From Ruminococcus sp. (GTDB lineage Bacteria; Bacillota; Clostridia; Oscillospirales; Ruminococcaceae): DNA of 64,000 nucleotides. The notes under the pieces were generated by a model that had not been told where the DNA came from, did no database searches, and saw nothing but the letters and a program-made list of their open reading frames with translations. The stretch spans positions 82,016 to 146,015 of the forward strand of contig JAJQGO010000013.1 in the NCBI GenBank assembly GCA_021200415.1, in the 5' to 3' direction. Below are positions 24,214-33,200 of the stretch, piece by piece. Both the position numbers and the translations under genes were made by a program. Every line of letters begins with the position of its first letter. The first letter of the stretch is position 1.

Positions 24214-25135
24214 TTTTACTAATTCTCCTTATTTCCCGAATTTTTCCGGGCATTCCCTCGCCCTCAAGCATAACGGCATAATCGAAAACTCCCCTTTCCA
24301 GAAGGCTGCTTGCCGCATCTCGGCTGTAAAGCTCGGTCAGGCTGCCGGCATGAATAGTTGCGGCAAATTTGACTCCGCAGCCGTAGCCGTTCAGGATTGC
24401 TTCCGCGTCCTCCTGCGTGCTGATTTCGTCGCAGAAAATCACGGTCGGAGACAGCGTCCTGACAGCTGAAATTATACCATAGGAACGCCGACAGCCGTCA
24501 AGAATATCAGTTTGAATTCCTACATCATTGGTGGGGATTCCGTTGGCAATTGCCGAAAGCTCCCTTCGCTCATCAATCAGGGATGTCTTGTATTTTTCGC
24601 CGCAGAGCCTGCACAAATCACGCAGAATGGTGGTTTTCCCCGAATTTACTCCGCCGCAGATCAGAACGCTTTTTGGAGCTGCGGCAAAAATTTTATTGTA
24701 TAATTCCTCTGCGCAGCCCTTGATTTGCCGCGAAATTCTGAAGTTCAGTGAATTGACATACTTAATCACACCATTTTCAAAAGTCGAGAACGTACCTGCA
24801 ACTCCGACACGGATTCCGTTTTCAATGGAGAAAAAAGCATCGGTCAGCTCGCGGCTGCAGCTGTGAATTGAAAATTTGCACAAGGAGGCTGTAATATTAT
24901 CAATGTCTCTTTTTTCGATGATTAACAAATCATTTGCTCTGTGTGAATACTCAAGCATACCGCTTTTTTTGAGATATAACGTCTTATCAGAAAAAACAAA
25001 TGAGGTGGGACGTCCGACTCTAATTCTGATTTCGTTAACTTTTTCTTTTGATTCGGGCGAAACCCGATTCATGGATGCCCTTAAATTCGGCGGCAGGTAT
25101 GAACAGACAACTTCATAGCTTGTACATTGTTTCAT
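24206..25135 (-). CDS. spoIIIAA: Stage III sporulation protein AA (ATPase)
   Basis: Mother-cell ATPase related to type II/IV secretion ATPases that energises the SpoIIIA-SpoIIQ channel. The 309 residues have an N-terminal domain with EKVNEIRIRVGRPTSFVFS, Walker A GGVNSGKTT at residues 161-169, SLIDERRELSAI and Walker B TVIFCDEIS near residue 230. A ribosome site AGGAAAGAGG precedes the ATG. First gene of the eight-gene operon, behind a sigma-E-like promoter. Confidence 0.95.
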   Translation of the reverse strand: MKQCTSYEVVCSYLPPNLRASMNRVSPESKEKVNEIRIRVGRPTSFVFSDKTLYLKKSGMLEYSHRANDLLIIEKRDIDNITASLCKFSIHSCSRELTDAFFSIENGIRVGVAGTFSTFENGVIKYVNSLNFRISRQIKGCAEELYNKIFAAAPKSVLICGGVNSGKTTILRDLCRLCGEKYKTSLIDERRELSAIANGIPTNDVGIQTDILDGCRRSYGIISAVRTLSPTVIFCDEISTQEDAEAILNGYGCGVKFAATIHAGSLTELYSRDAASSLLERGVFDYAVMLEGEGMPGKIREIRRISKNA

Positions 25136-25161
25136 GGGGATTTCCTCTTTCCTTTTTTACA

Positions 25162-25190
25162 ATCATATTCGCAGTGTTCCGTAATTATGC
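25162..25190 (-). promoter_or_regulatory. Possible sigma-E promoter of the spoIIIA operon
   Basis: On the minus strand GCATAATT (25190-25183) fits the sigma-E -35 pattern GHATANTT at all eight positions. After a 13-base spacer, AATATGAT (25169-25162) fits the -10 pattern CATACAHT at five of eight. The implied start, near 25155, leaves a 20-base leader holding the ribosome site. In Bacillus spoIIIAA is sigma-E dependent; the spacer here is a little short. Confidence 0.45.
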
Positions 25191-25217
25191 AAAAAAAAAA
25201 AGACGCCCTGAGGCGTC
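25190..25217 (-). terminator. Second (distal) terminator of the sugar ABC operon
   Basis: GACGCC, a CTGA/TCAG loop and GGCGTC (25202-25217), followed on the minus strand by at least ten T. It directly abuts the spoIIIA promoter region and insulates it. Confidence 0.75.
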
Positions 25218-25250
25218 AAAAAAAAACAGCACACATAATGTGTGCTGTTT
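25217..25250 (-). terminator. First terminator of the sugar ABC operon
   Basis: On the minus strand AAACAGCACACA pairs with TGTGTGCTGTTT (25224-25250) around a short loop, followed by a run of T. It starts five bases after the last permease gene and is backed up by the second terminator. Confidence 0.85.
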
Positions 25251-25254
25251 GAAA

Positions 25255-26151
25255 TTATTCCTTTACACCGCCAAGTGCAACACCGTCAATAATGAATCTG
25301 GACAAGAACAGGTAAACAATTGCGATAGGAAGAACCGTAAGAGCAATAGCCATGTACTTTGCACCATAGTCATTAAGCGTATCAGATGCACCAATAGCGC
25401 TGATCATCATCGGAAGAGTTTTCTCTTTCAGCTTAGAAGTTAAAAGAATCATGTTAGGTGTGTAGAAGTTATTCCAGTTAGCAACGAAAGCGAAAATTGC
25501 CTGAACAGCAATAGCCGGCTTCATCATAGGAATAGCAATCTGCAAAAATGTTCTGAACTCACTACAGCCGTCAATTCGAGCTGCTTCGACAATGTCAAGC
25601 GGGAAAGATGACTTCATGTATGAACTCATGAAGTATACAACCGCAGGAGCAGCAATTGCCGGAAGAATCAAAGGCCAATATGTATTTATCAAACCAATCT
25701 TGTTCATAAAGTTAACAAAACCTGCTGATGTAACCTGAACAGGAACCATCATTACAAGAAGGATAACATTATAAGCAACGGTTTTTAATTTAAAATCATA
25801 TACGCGTATACCATATGCGGTAAGTGCAGAGAAAAATACAGTTAAAACTGTTGCGCAAATTGTAATGAACGCACTGTTTCTGTAACCTGCCCATACATCA
25901 AAGATATACAGATAATCCTGTGAATCCGTAACTGTTTTGAAGTTTTCAACTAAATCTTTGCCGGGGATCAAGGAAACACCTTGAACAATTTCAGTATGAT
26001 TTCTTGTCGCATTGACAATCATAATATACAGCGGCAAAAGACAGATGATAGCCAAAATGAGAAACCACAGAAATAAAACACCGGATTTGAGCTTTATCTT
26101 CAGTGAATAACTGCTATCCTTTGAAGATGACTTTACAGCCTGTGAACTCAT
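25255..26151 (-). CDS. Carbohydrate ABC transporter permease, MalG type
   Basis: Inner-membrane subunit of a sugar uptake ABC importer (CUT1 family). The 298 residues have six hydrophobic segments; the first (GVLFLWFLILAIICLLPLYI) is followed by an extracytoplasmic loop, and the ATPase-docking EAA loop reads EAARIDGCSEFRTFLQIAIP near residue 195. The C-terminus FLSRFIIDGVALGGVKE is typical of MalG-like proteins. The start overlaps the stop of the MalF-type gene by four bases (ATGA). No ATP-binding subunit is encoded nearby, so a shared ATPase of the MsiK/UgpC type encoded elsewhere is inferred. Confidence 0.94.
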   Translation of the reverse strand: MSSQAVKSSSKDSSYSLKIKLKSGVLFLWFLILAIICLLPLYIMIVNATRNHTEIVQGVSLIPGKDLVENFKTVTDSQDYLYIFDVWAGYRNSAFITICATVLTVFFSALTAYGIRVYDFKLKTVAYNVILLVMMVPVQVTSAGFVNFMNKIGLINTYWPLILPAIAAPAVVYFMSSYMKSSFPLDIVEAARIDGCSEFRTFLQIAIPMMKPAIAVQAIFAFVANWNNFYTPNMILLTSKLKEKTLPMMISAIGASDTLNDYGAKYMAIALTVLPIAIVYLFLSRFIIDGVALGGVKE

Positions 26152-27197
26152 ATTGACATACCCCCTAACTTATTCTTCTGCTCAAGCTTCAGCTGCTTAG
26201 CGGCAGCCTTACGCTGCTTCTTCTTTGCAATCTCGTCCTTATCACGCGTCATGTAGAATGCAATCAAACCAAGAATGAGCGTAATGATGAACAAGAGAAC
26301 AGATGCAGCACCTGAATAGCCGTACTGAACCTTAGAACCATTAGAAGGATGGAAGAGTTCATAAATATAAACCGCCACAGTCTTCAAATCGTCGTTAACC
26401 TTTGTACTCTTATGATAGAGGTAAGGAATATCGAACATCTGAAGTCCGCCGATCATAGATGTTACAAGAGTGTAAGACATAATCGGGCTGAGAAGTGGAA
26501 GTGTAATCTTTCTGAAAACCTGTCCGCCGCTTGCACCGTCGATGCTTGCAGCTTCGAAAAGTGATGGGTTGATACCCATGATACCTGACATAAGCATAAT
26601 CATGGTATTACCGAACCACATCCAAGTCTGGATGAACATTACCACGCCTCTGGACTGCCACGTACCTTCAACAAATTGAACTACGCTATTTGAGTCAATC
26701 ACACCGATTTCTCTCAGCAAGGAGTTAATGGCACCTGGTGTATCCGTACTCTGTCCGCAAAGCTGAAGGAAAAGAACTGATACAGATGCAGCAGTGATAA
26801 TATTCGGGAGGTACATTACAACCTTAAAGAAACCTTTTCCCGGAATCTTTAATTTTGCGTCAGTAAACCAAACTGCCAATGAAAGTGAAAGAATAATCTG
26901 TGGAATAAAGTTGCCTATCCACAAAATAAAAGTGTTTTTCAAGGAGTTTATAAACGACTCATGAGCAACTCTTTCAGGTCTGCTGTCAGAGCCAAATAAA
27001 AGCACCTTAAAGTTATCAAAGCCTACATAACTAACATCTGCTCCGCTTGATGTATTCTCTTGGAAGCTAAGGATGAAAGTGTTAATTAATGGCCATAACT
27101 GGAAAAAGAAATAAACAGCAAAAAATGGTATAATGAAATAATAACCATATCTGGCATAGCTAATAGACTTTATACGTTTCTGTGCAGCTGACGCCAT
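26148..27197 (-). CDS. Carbohydrate ABC transporter permease, MalF type
   Basis: Partner permease of the CUT1 sugar importer. The 349 residues have six or seven hydrophobic segments. The EAA loop is EAASIDGASGGQVFRKITLP near residue 220. A basic C-terminal tail (RDKDEIAKKKQRKAAAKQLK) follows. The ATG at 27197 is chosen because GAGAGGG lies eight bases upstream; a GTG three codons earlier lacks spacing. It is 97 bases from the binding-protein gene, with a stable hairpin between them. Confidence 0.93.
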   Translation of the reverse strand: MASAAQKRIKSISYARYGYYFIIPFFAVYFFFQLWPLINTFILSFQENTSSGADVSYVGFDNFKVLLFGSDSRPERVAHESFINSLKNTFILWIGNFIPQIILSLSLAVWFTDAKLKIPGKGFFKVVMYLPNIITAASVSVLFLQLCGQSTDTPGAINSLLREIGVIDSNSVVQFVEGTWQSRGVVMFIQTWMWFGNTMIMLMSGIMGINPSLFEAASIDGASGGQVFRKITLPLLSPIMSYTLVTSMIGGLQMFDIPYLYHKSTKVNDDLKTVAVYIYELFHPSNGSKVQYGYSGAASVLLFIITLILGLIAFYMTRDKDEIAKKKQRKAAAKQLKLEQKNKLGGMSI

Positions 27198-27234
27198 AAC
27201 ACACACCCTCTCAACAAAAATAAATAAATATACA

Positions 27235-27262
27235 CCTACGGAATGCTAATGCATTCCGTAGG
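27235..27262 (-). promoter_or_regulatory. Intercistronic hairpin between the binding protein and permease genes
   Basis: CCTACGGAATG (27235-27245) and CATTCCGTAGG (27252-27262 region) pair nearly perfectly. No T tract follows in the minus direction, so it is more likely an RNA-stabilising or partial-attenuation element that keeps binding-protein mRNA above permease mRNA, as in mal-type operons (inference). Confidence 0.6.
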
Positions 27263-27294
27263 TAAAACATATAAGTAACAGTATATTAGTTTAA

Positions 27295-28764
27295 TTACCA
27301 GTTGAGATCAGGGAGATCCTCAGCAACGAGATCCATGAATGCTTCCTTAGTTTCATCCCATGTTGCGCCGCCGTTAAGGTAGTTATCCTTTACAGCTTCA
27401 ACAAAGTCTGACTTGATTGTAGCATCATACTCTGTGATAAGTCCGCTGAAGTCGATTGTTGTAGCGTTCTCGTAGAGAGCCTCGTAGATGTTCTGACCGC
27501 CGTAAACGTTTGTAACCTCTTCATTGAATACTGTGTTAGAAGAAATGAGTTCCTCCATTACAGTTGAGTTGTTGCAGAATTCAGGCTTAGAAGTTGCATA
27601 TTCCTTGATAGCGTCATTGTCAACTGTGAATGTTGCGATGAATGACTGAGCCTCTTCGCCGTTGTCTGTAGCGGGGTTAACAACCATCCATGTACCGCCC
27701 CAGTAGAAAGTCTGAGGACCTTCGCATACTGCCCAGAGACCTTCAGTACCATCTGTAGCGTCCATCATGAATCCGGCAAAGCCCCATGTGCAAGTGAAGT
27801 AACCCATGCAAGTACCCTGTACGCCTGAAGCTGTCCACTCATCTGCCCACTGCTCGTTCTGTGTGATACCGCCGCAGTCCCAAAGAGCCTTAGCTGTATT
27901 TGCGAATTCTTCGCAGAAGTCATCGATTACGAGTGTGTTGTCAACAACCCAAGGCTGTGTACGTCCACAAGCATATGCCTGCCAGAGACCGCCAAGTGTA
28001 TCAGCAAAAGCAACTGTGTTGCCTGAAGCTTCAGAAACTGTCTCAGCAGCTGTTACGAAATCATCCCAGTTGCTGATCTGAGCCTGCATCTCATCAGGAG
28101 ATGTTACGCCGAGGTACTCTTCAGCAAGGTCAGTTCTGTAAGCGAATCCGCCTGCTGCAGCCTGCCATGAAACGCCCTTACGAACGCCGTTTGAATCCTT
28201 ACCGATTTCATCTGTGTAGCTGTAGATTTCAGCAAGGTTGTCATCTGTGATGCCGATCTTGTCAAGAGCAAGAGTCTTAGTATCATCATTGATGTACTTG
28301 AGTGCCCAGTCAGCCTCGCAGAAGTAAACGTCAAGGTCATCACCTGCTGAGAAGAGCTGGTCATATCTCTCAGAAGCTTCGCCGCCGCCTACACCGAAGT
28401 TAACGAAGTTAACGCCTTCAAGTGAATCAATTTCTTCAACTGTGCAGCCCTTCCACTGAGCGATAAGGTAAGGAACATCGTCTGCGTTCCAAGCAGCAAC
28501 TGTAAATGTATCGCCGCCTGTACCTACTGAAGAATCGATTTCGCCAAGCTCTGTTGTCTTTGTGCCTGTTGACTCTGAAGACTCTTCCTCGCTGGACTCT
28601 TCCTCGCTTGATTCGTCTTCGTCTGCACTTGACTCTTCATCAGAAACAGAGCTTTCAGTTGTTGATGAAGATGATGATTCCTCGTCATCGCCGCAGCCTA
28701 CAAAAGCAGTTGCAGTCATACCGAGTGCAGCTACTAAAGCTAAAGTTCTCTTAAGTTTGTTCAT
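27295..28764 (-). CDS. Extracellular sugar-binding lipoprotein of ABC transporter (family 1)
   Basis: Substrate-binding component of the importer. The 489 residues begin with a lipoprotein signal (KRTLALVAALGMTATAFVGC, lipidated Cys at 24), then a Ser/Glu/Asp-rich linker of about 45 residues that should lift the domain off the membrane. A solute-binding fold follows (GDTFTVAAWNADDVPYLIAQ ... ADWALKYINDD ... ISNWDDFVTAAETVSEASGN ... GTWMVVNPATD). The abundance of Trp, Tyr and Asp fits an oligosaccharide ligand but the sugar cannot be named. AAGGAGG lies nine bases before the chosen ATG; the frame extends upstream into the leader without a ribosome site. Confidence 0.93.
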   Translation of the reverse strand: MNKLKRTLALVAALGMTATAFVGCGDDEESSSSSTTESSVSDEESSADEDESSEEESSEEESSESTGTKTTELGEIDSSVGTGGDTFTVAAWNADDVPYLIAQWKGCTVEEIDSLEGVNFVNFGVGGGEASERYDQLFSAGDDLDVYFCEADWALKYINDDTKTLALDKIGITDDNLAEIYSYTDEIGKDSNGVRKGVSWQAAAGGFAYRTDLAEEYLGVTSPDEMQAQISNWDDFVTAAETVSEASGNTVAFADTLGGLWQAYACGRTQPWVVDNTLVIDDFCEEFANTAKALWDCGGITQNEQWADEWTASGVQGTCMGYFTCTWGFAGFMMDATDGTEGLWAVCEGPQTFYWGGTWMVVNPATDNGEEAQSFIATFTVDNDAIKEYATSKPEFCNNSTVMEELISSNTVFNEEVTNVYGGQNIYEALYENATTIDFSGLITEYDATIKSDFVEAVKDNYLNGGATWDETKEAFMDLVAEDLPDLNW

Positions 28765-29226
28765 TAGAATTTTCCTCCTTAAAATGAATATTATACTTTT
28801 AAAATATAATATGTTGGTTTGCCCGCACTTTGCCGCGTCCTGCCCATGACATTTGAATGTGCTCAATCCGACATGAGGCAAGCGAAAATGCCAACGCATC
28901 GGCTTTGGTGCAGCTCAGGCAATTAGCCTTTTATTACTAAAGACGTAAGTCTTAGGTAATCATTTACACAATTGAACTGCTCAGGAGTTTCCTGTACAGA
29001 AATTTAAGATACCGTCCGATGATTCAAAATATATTAACACATAAGTTTTAATCCGATGCTCAGAAGTTTTCTGTTTATCAGCAATAACAGAATAAATTGC
29101 GCTTTAATATTTACAATGCAGGTCAGTATCTTAAATAATTCCAGTCATTAAATCTCATTACGCAGTACAGACACCGTTTGCGCTGTAAAACTTGTCTGAA
29201 ATTTATATAGAATTCAATTGCTGTGT
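28765..29226 (-). promoter_or_regulatory. Long leader of the sugar ABC operon with three related hairpins
   Basis: About 460 nt lie between the predicted start of transcription (near 29226) and the binding-protein ATG. On the minus strand three short hairpins each end in GAGC: CAGAAAACTTCTG (29073-29061), CAGGAAACTCCTG (28994-28982) and AGGCTAATTGCCT (28929-28917). The stems differ but stay paired, while the first two loops are alike. Between them is a further near-palindrome CTAAGAC/GTCTTTAG. I do not recognise a known riboswitch family and no protein-coding frame is convincing. Confidence 0.55.
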
Positions 29227-29232
29227 AACATA

Positions 29233-29261
29233 AATATACCGTATTTTTTTTTCAAAGTCAA
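29233..29261 (-). promoter_or_regulatory. Promoter of the sugar ABC operon
   Basis: On the minus strand TTGACT (29261-29256), a 17-base spacer rich in A, and TATATT (29238-29233): a near-consensus sigma-A promoter. Further upstream an inverted repeat CCGTTTT/AAAACGG (29347-29372) could be an operator or the 3' end of the preceding transcript. Confidence 0.75.
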
Positions 29262-29423
29262 TGCTTTGTATCGTTCTTTAATCTTTTTTGGGCATCTTGT
29301 ACATTTTGAACATTCCATTTTCGTTTAGTTGCACATATTTTTCACGCCGTTTTCTTAATGGTTACAAAACGGTAAAAATTGCGTTTGCCACTTTTTAACA
29401 AATCTGCGTCAACGTATTTATGC

Positions 29424-30242
29424 CTATTCACCAACAGTTACAAATTCTATAATTTCCGCAACCTGTTTTTGTTCAAGTTCTTCAATGTAAAGGAGCTCAT
29501 ACGGGTGGCTGTATCCGCCTATGCTCTCCCGAAGCTCAATAATCTGCTCAGCAATCTCCTCCGTAACATAGGGCAGAAGCATCAGCTCCTCGGCATCCGC
29601 GGTATTTATATCTATAGGCGCTGCCTCCTCCAGTGTCCGCTGATGCTCCGTCACAGTTTCCGCCTCTGTCAAAGGCTCTTCCGCCGCCGCCTCGGTATAA
29701 ATCTCCGCCTGCGTTTCATCTTCGATTACCTCTTCTGTTTCTTCGGAAATTTCATCATTCACATAATCATATGTGGGATTTTCCACATATATACTATCCC
29801 GAATTTTTTCAAGCTTGCTTTCGCCGATTCCGTCAACATACAAAAGCTCGTCAACGTTGCGGAAATCCCCGTAGAGATTCCTGTACTCGACAATCCTTTC
29901 GGCAATAACCTCTCCGATTCCGCTTAGCTTCATAAGCTCCTCCGCATCGGCAGTGTTAATGTTTATCCACAGAATTTCCTCGGCTTCCGCCTCTGTCGGT
30001 GATTTCACGGCGGCAGCTGTCGTTGCGGCTGCTGTGGCAGCTGTCGTTTTCTCCGCAGCTTCAGATGCATTCGCAATTGTAGTCTGAGCTTCTGTTTCGG
30101 TTTCAGATTCAATCTCACTGCCGCTGTTGACGATAACATATGTATCTCCGCCGCCGCTGTCGTGAAATATTATGCCAAATGAGATGCAGAGAACCGCAGC
30201 AAGTCCTGAAACAATTATTTTTATTGAGCTTTTATGATCCAT
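29424..30242 (-). CDS. Membrane-anchored protein with two ComEA-type helix-hairpin-helix domains
   Basis: The 272-residue protein has one N-terminal transmembrane segment (IKIIVSGLAAVLCISFGIIF) and a Thr/Ala/Glu-rich stalk. HhH pair 1 (about residues 92-150, with INTADAEELMKLSGIGEVIA and VDGIGESKLEKI) is followed by an acidic linker of about 50 residues and HhH pair 2 (about 208-268, with INTADAEELMLLPYVTEEIA). ComEA of competent bacteria binds incoming DNA with one such pair. The second copy here has lost the GIG hairpin glycines (LPYVTEE, IEELEQKQ), so it may bind protein or nothing. The ribosome site GGGAG lies before the ATG, 32 bases after the peptidase gene. No comEC or comF is nearby. 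Confidence 0.82.
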   Translation of the reverse strand: MDHKSSIKIIVSGLAAVLCISFGIIFHDSGGGDTYVIVNSGSEIESETETEAQTTIANASEAAEKTTAATAAATTAAAVKSPTEAEAEEILWININTADAEELMKLSGIGEVIAERIVEYRNLYGDFRNVDELLYVDGIGESKLEKIRDSIYVENPTYDYVNDEISEETEEVIEDETQAEIYTEAAAEEPLTEAETVTEHQRTLEEAAPIDINTADAEELMLLPYVTEEIAEQIIELRESIGGYSHPYELLYIEELEQKQVAEIIEFVTVGE

Positions 30243-30274
30243 ATCAGCTGCACTCCCCTGCGCTGCGGGACATT

Positions 30275-33200
30275 TTAAATCTGTCCCGTAGCCTTTTTGG
30301 CATAGTATGAAAGTATCTCCGACGCATCTACTGCGTCCAGAACATTATCGCTGTTGAAATCGCCTGCTTCAAAAACCTCACCGGAAATTTCCGGATCAAT
30401 GCCGACACTCGTCTTAGCGTAGTAGGACAGAACCATTGAAGCATCTATCGCGTCAATTACCTTGTCGAAATTCACATCGCCCTTGACCGTATATGTAATC
30501 TCATTTATTACTGCCTCTGACGCAAAACCCTCATCATCAGCATAATATCTGACAGCAACCGACAATTTTCCGCTGTAGTCGGTTTCAACCTCAAATACTG
30601 CGTCCCACTCGGTTTCAAGCAGCTCAAGCAGCTCGGTGCGATCTGATGTTCCATATCGATTCATCATAACCGAAACGTATTCCTCGGTTTCATAGCCGAA
30701 AGCCTCCGCAAGCTCTGACAGCTCGTCCTCAGTCAATGAGCCTGAAATCACGCCGTATTCAAGGGTATCGCTGTATTGAAGGACTATTTTTCCGGATTCA
30801 ACGCTGTACTCGACAGCTTCAGTCGGAGCTGCTCTCGCTTCGGGAATCTCATACACAACGGCTTCGCTGCCGAACATTCCGTTTCCTGCGGCAATTCTCA
30901 GTGTTATCGTTTCGCCGGGTATGACCCTGAACGCCTGATTCATAACCATTCCCGATGTGATATTCTGTCCGTCAATGCATCTGCCTTCAACCGATTTATA
31001 GCTGCTCTCGTCCGGATTTTCCCCGATTGCGTATTCAGCAAATTCAGCCGTTTCATTTGGCAGGAAATTCAATGTTTCATTCAGATAATCAAGCTCAAGC
31101 TCGGGAACCTCGGCACGTTCTGGCACCTGAATCTCAATGTCTGTGCCGTCCGCAGAGGCAGTCAGCGTCTGCCCTGCATATTCAGAGACACTGTCCCCCG
31201 ACTCGAAAACAGTACCGTCCGCCGCCGTAAGAGTAAGTCCGCTGAATGTAACGGTTTCTGTTTCAAGGTCAATATCAACGGGATTTCGGTAAATATTCAC
31301 TGTCACAGTGTTATCCAGCCGATTTTCCTGACTCAGCACGAACACAAACTGATTCAGTCCATAATCAAGCGAAATACTGCTTGTGAACTCATTTTTTTCA
31401 ACCTCTTCGCCATCCTGATAAACCTCCGCAGCGGATACGAAAAACAGCTGCACGGAATCCTCCGCTCCCGAAAGCTCTATATTGTATGTTCCGGAATCCT
31501 GACGCTCGGCATAAAGAATATCGTTATTATCCGTATATTTAGCCGATGTGAAGTACCCAATATCAATAAATTCCGCTTTTGCAGGCGTATAATTCTTTAC
31601 GGTGTAGCTGACATGATCGGTTGTTGCGGATATTTCCATTTCCTCATCAACGCTTATAGGCTCGGTATACAGGAACTCCTCGCCTCCGTTAATTGTGCAG
31701 TAAATATCCTCGCCGTCCTTTACGGAGAGAGATACCTGTTCATTTGTCGGCACATTGCCTGAGATATGTGAAAAATCTACCGTATTAATGGGATTTGCAA
31801 ACGCTTTAAAGGAAAAATTTCCCATAACTACAGTCAGAGTGCAGCCCTCAAACAAGGCACGGAACTCCTCGATCTGCTCATCTGTCAGCTCGCCGCTTGC
31901 CTCAATAGTATTTTCAACAAGCTGATTTTTTTCCTCCTCGGAATATTCATAATTCTCCTCGGTTACGTCTATCCAGTCGCTGCCGTTCTCGCTGTAGAAG
32001 CTCTCGTTCTCCCCTGTGTATTCGCATATTGCTTCGTAGGTTGTGTAGCTTCCAAGCTCCGTTACCTCACCTGTTTCATCGTCTATCAGAAGCATACACG
32101 TTTCAAGAGGAAGAACAAAAGGCGTTTCCTCGCAGTACATACCAACAGATATTGCAAACTGCTCGCCTTTTTCAATGTATACGTCCTCGTCAAGCTCGAT
32201 TGTAACATAGCCCGTAAGCTCGGATACTCCGCAGGTCACAGAGGACGCAGTTCCCGATGAGGGATCGGAGGGGTCGCTGAGGTTGGTGTAAACGGTGATT
32301 TCATATTCCGTGTCGGGATTATTTATATATGTAGATACAGCTTCAATCTGCTCATCAGCTTCAGCTGTAAAAACATTTGCCATGTATGATATGCCGTTTG
32401 TCGATTCATCGGAAAATGCCGACATGGTCTGTGTCGGAATAAATGTATCGTGCTGATAATTTTCAGCGTAATTGTCGCTTTCGTTTAACTCAAAAACGGC
32501 AAATTCACAAAGGGATGTGTCGTCATAGGATATCCAGAAATAGCCGTTATCCCCGAAGCCTGTATCCCAGCTGTTGCGGCAAAGCCAAGCCCCTACGTTT
32601 CCATCAAAGTTCGAAGCGGTATAGTTGTCGTCCCAGCCTGCAATAACTACCGAATGATTTGCTTTTGTGTAGTCGGTCAGGGAATACGTGCTGTTGGTGG
32701 AATAGGAATATCCCTTCGTTGAAAATGAAACGTCAACGGCGTATCCGTCATATATGAACTGCTTTACAACAGAATTAACGCTGTCCCTGTTGTCAAGCTC
32801 CTCATCGTAATCAAGAAAATACGCGTTTTCAAGGTGATAATCCGCAGCGCTGCTGTATTTATTGACAGTTGAGGCGTCCTCCAGCAGAGATTCATCTCCA
32901 TAGGGCAGCTTTTCCTCGGAAATCGGGCCTATCCACTGCGCCCAAAGATTCGTCACAACGTCAATTGTTCCGCCGTATTGCAGCTGCTCATCCAGCGTTG
33001 CATCGCCAATGTCAATCTGATTTCCTCCCGTGTATGGATAGTATGCCGTGTGCCATTCGGAAAGGTCTATCCAGGGGATGGTATCAAGAAGGCTCGTTTC
33101 AGCGCTTGCGGCGGATGAAAACGTCCAGCACGTTCCGTAAGAGCCTTGATTCTTTACGGACGTTATAGTTCCCTCGCTGCGCATATCGAAGCTTTCGGGA

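Noticed and set aside
28800-28870. GCGGGCAAACC and GGACGCGGCAAAG on the minus strand, resembling pieces of a c-di-GMP-I riboswitch
   Set aside because: The pieces are in the wrong order and the expected helices are not formed.
29379-29927. 182-codon open frame on the plus strand
   Set aside because: Overlaps the two-HhH protein gene, whose motifs and ribosome site are clear.
30776-31762. 328-codon open frame antisense to the C1 peptidase gene
   Set aside because: The opposite strand has a full domain architecture; the antisense product has Cys/Arg/Phe-rich, unstructured composition.
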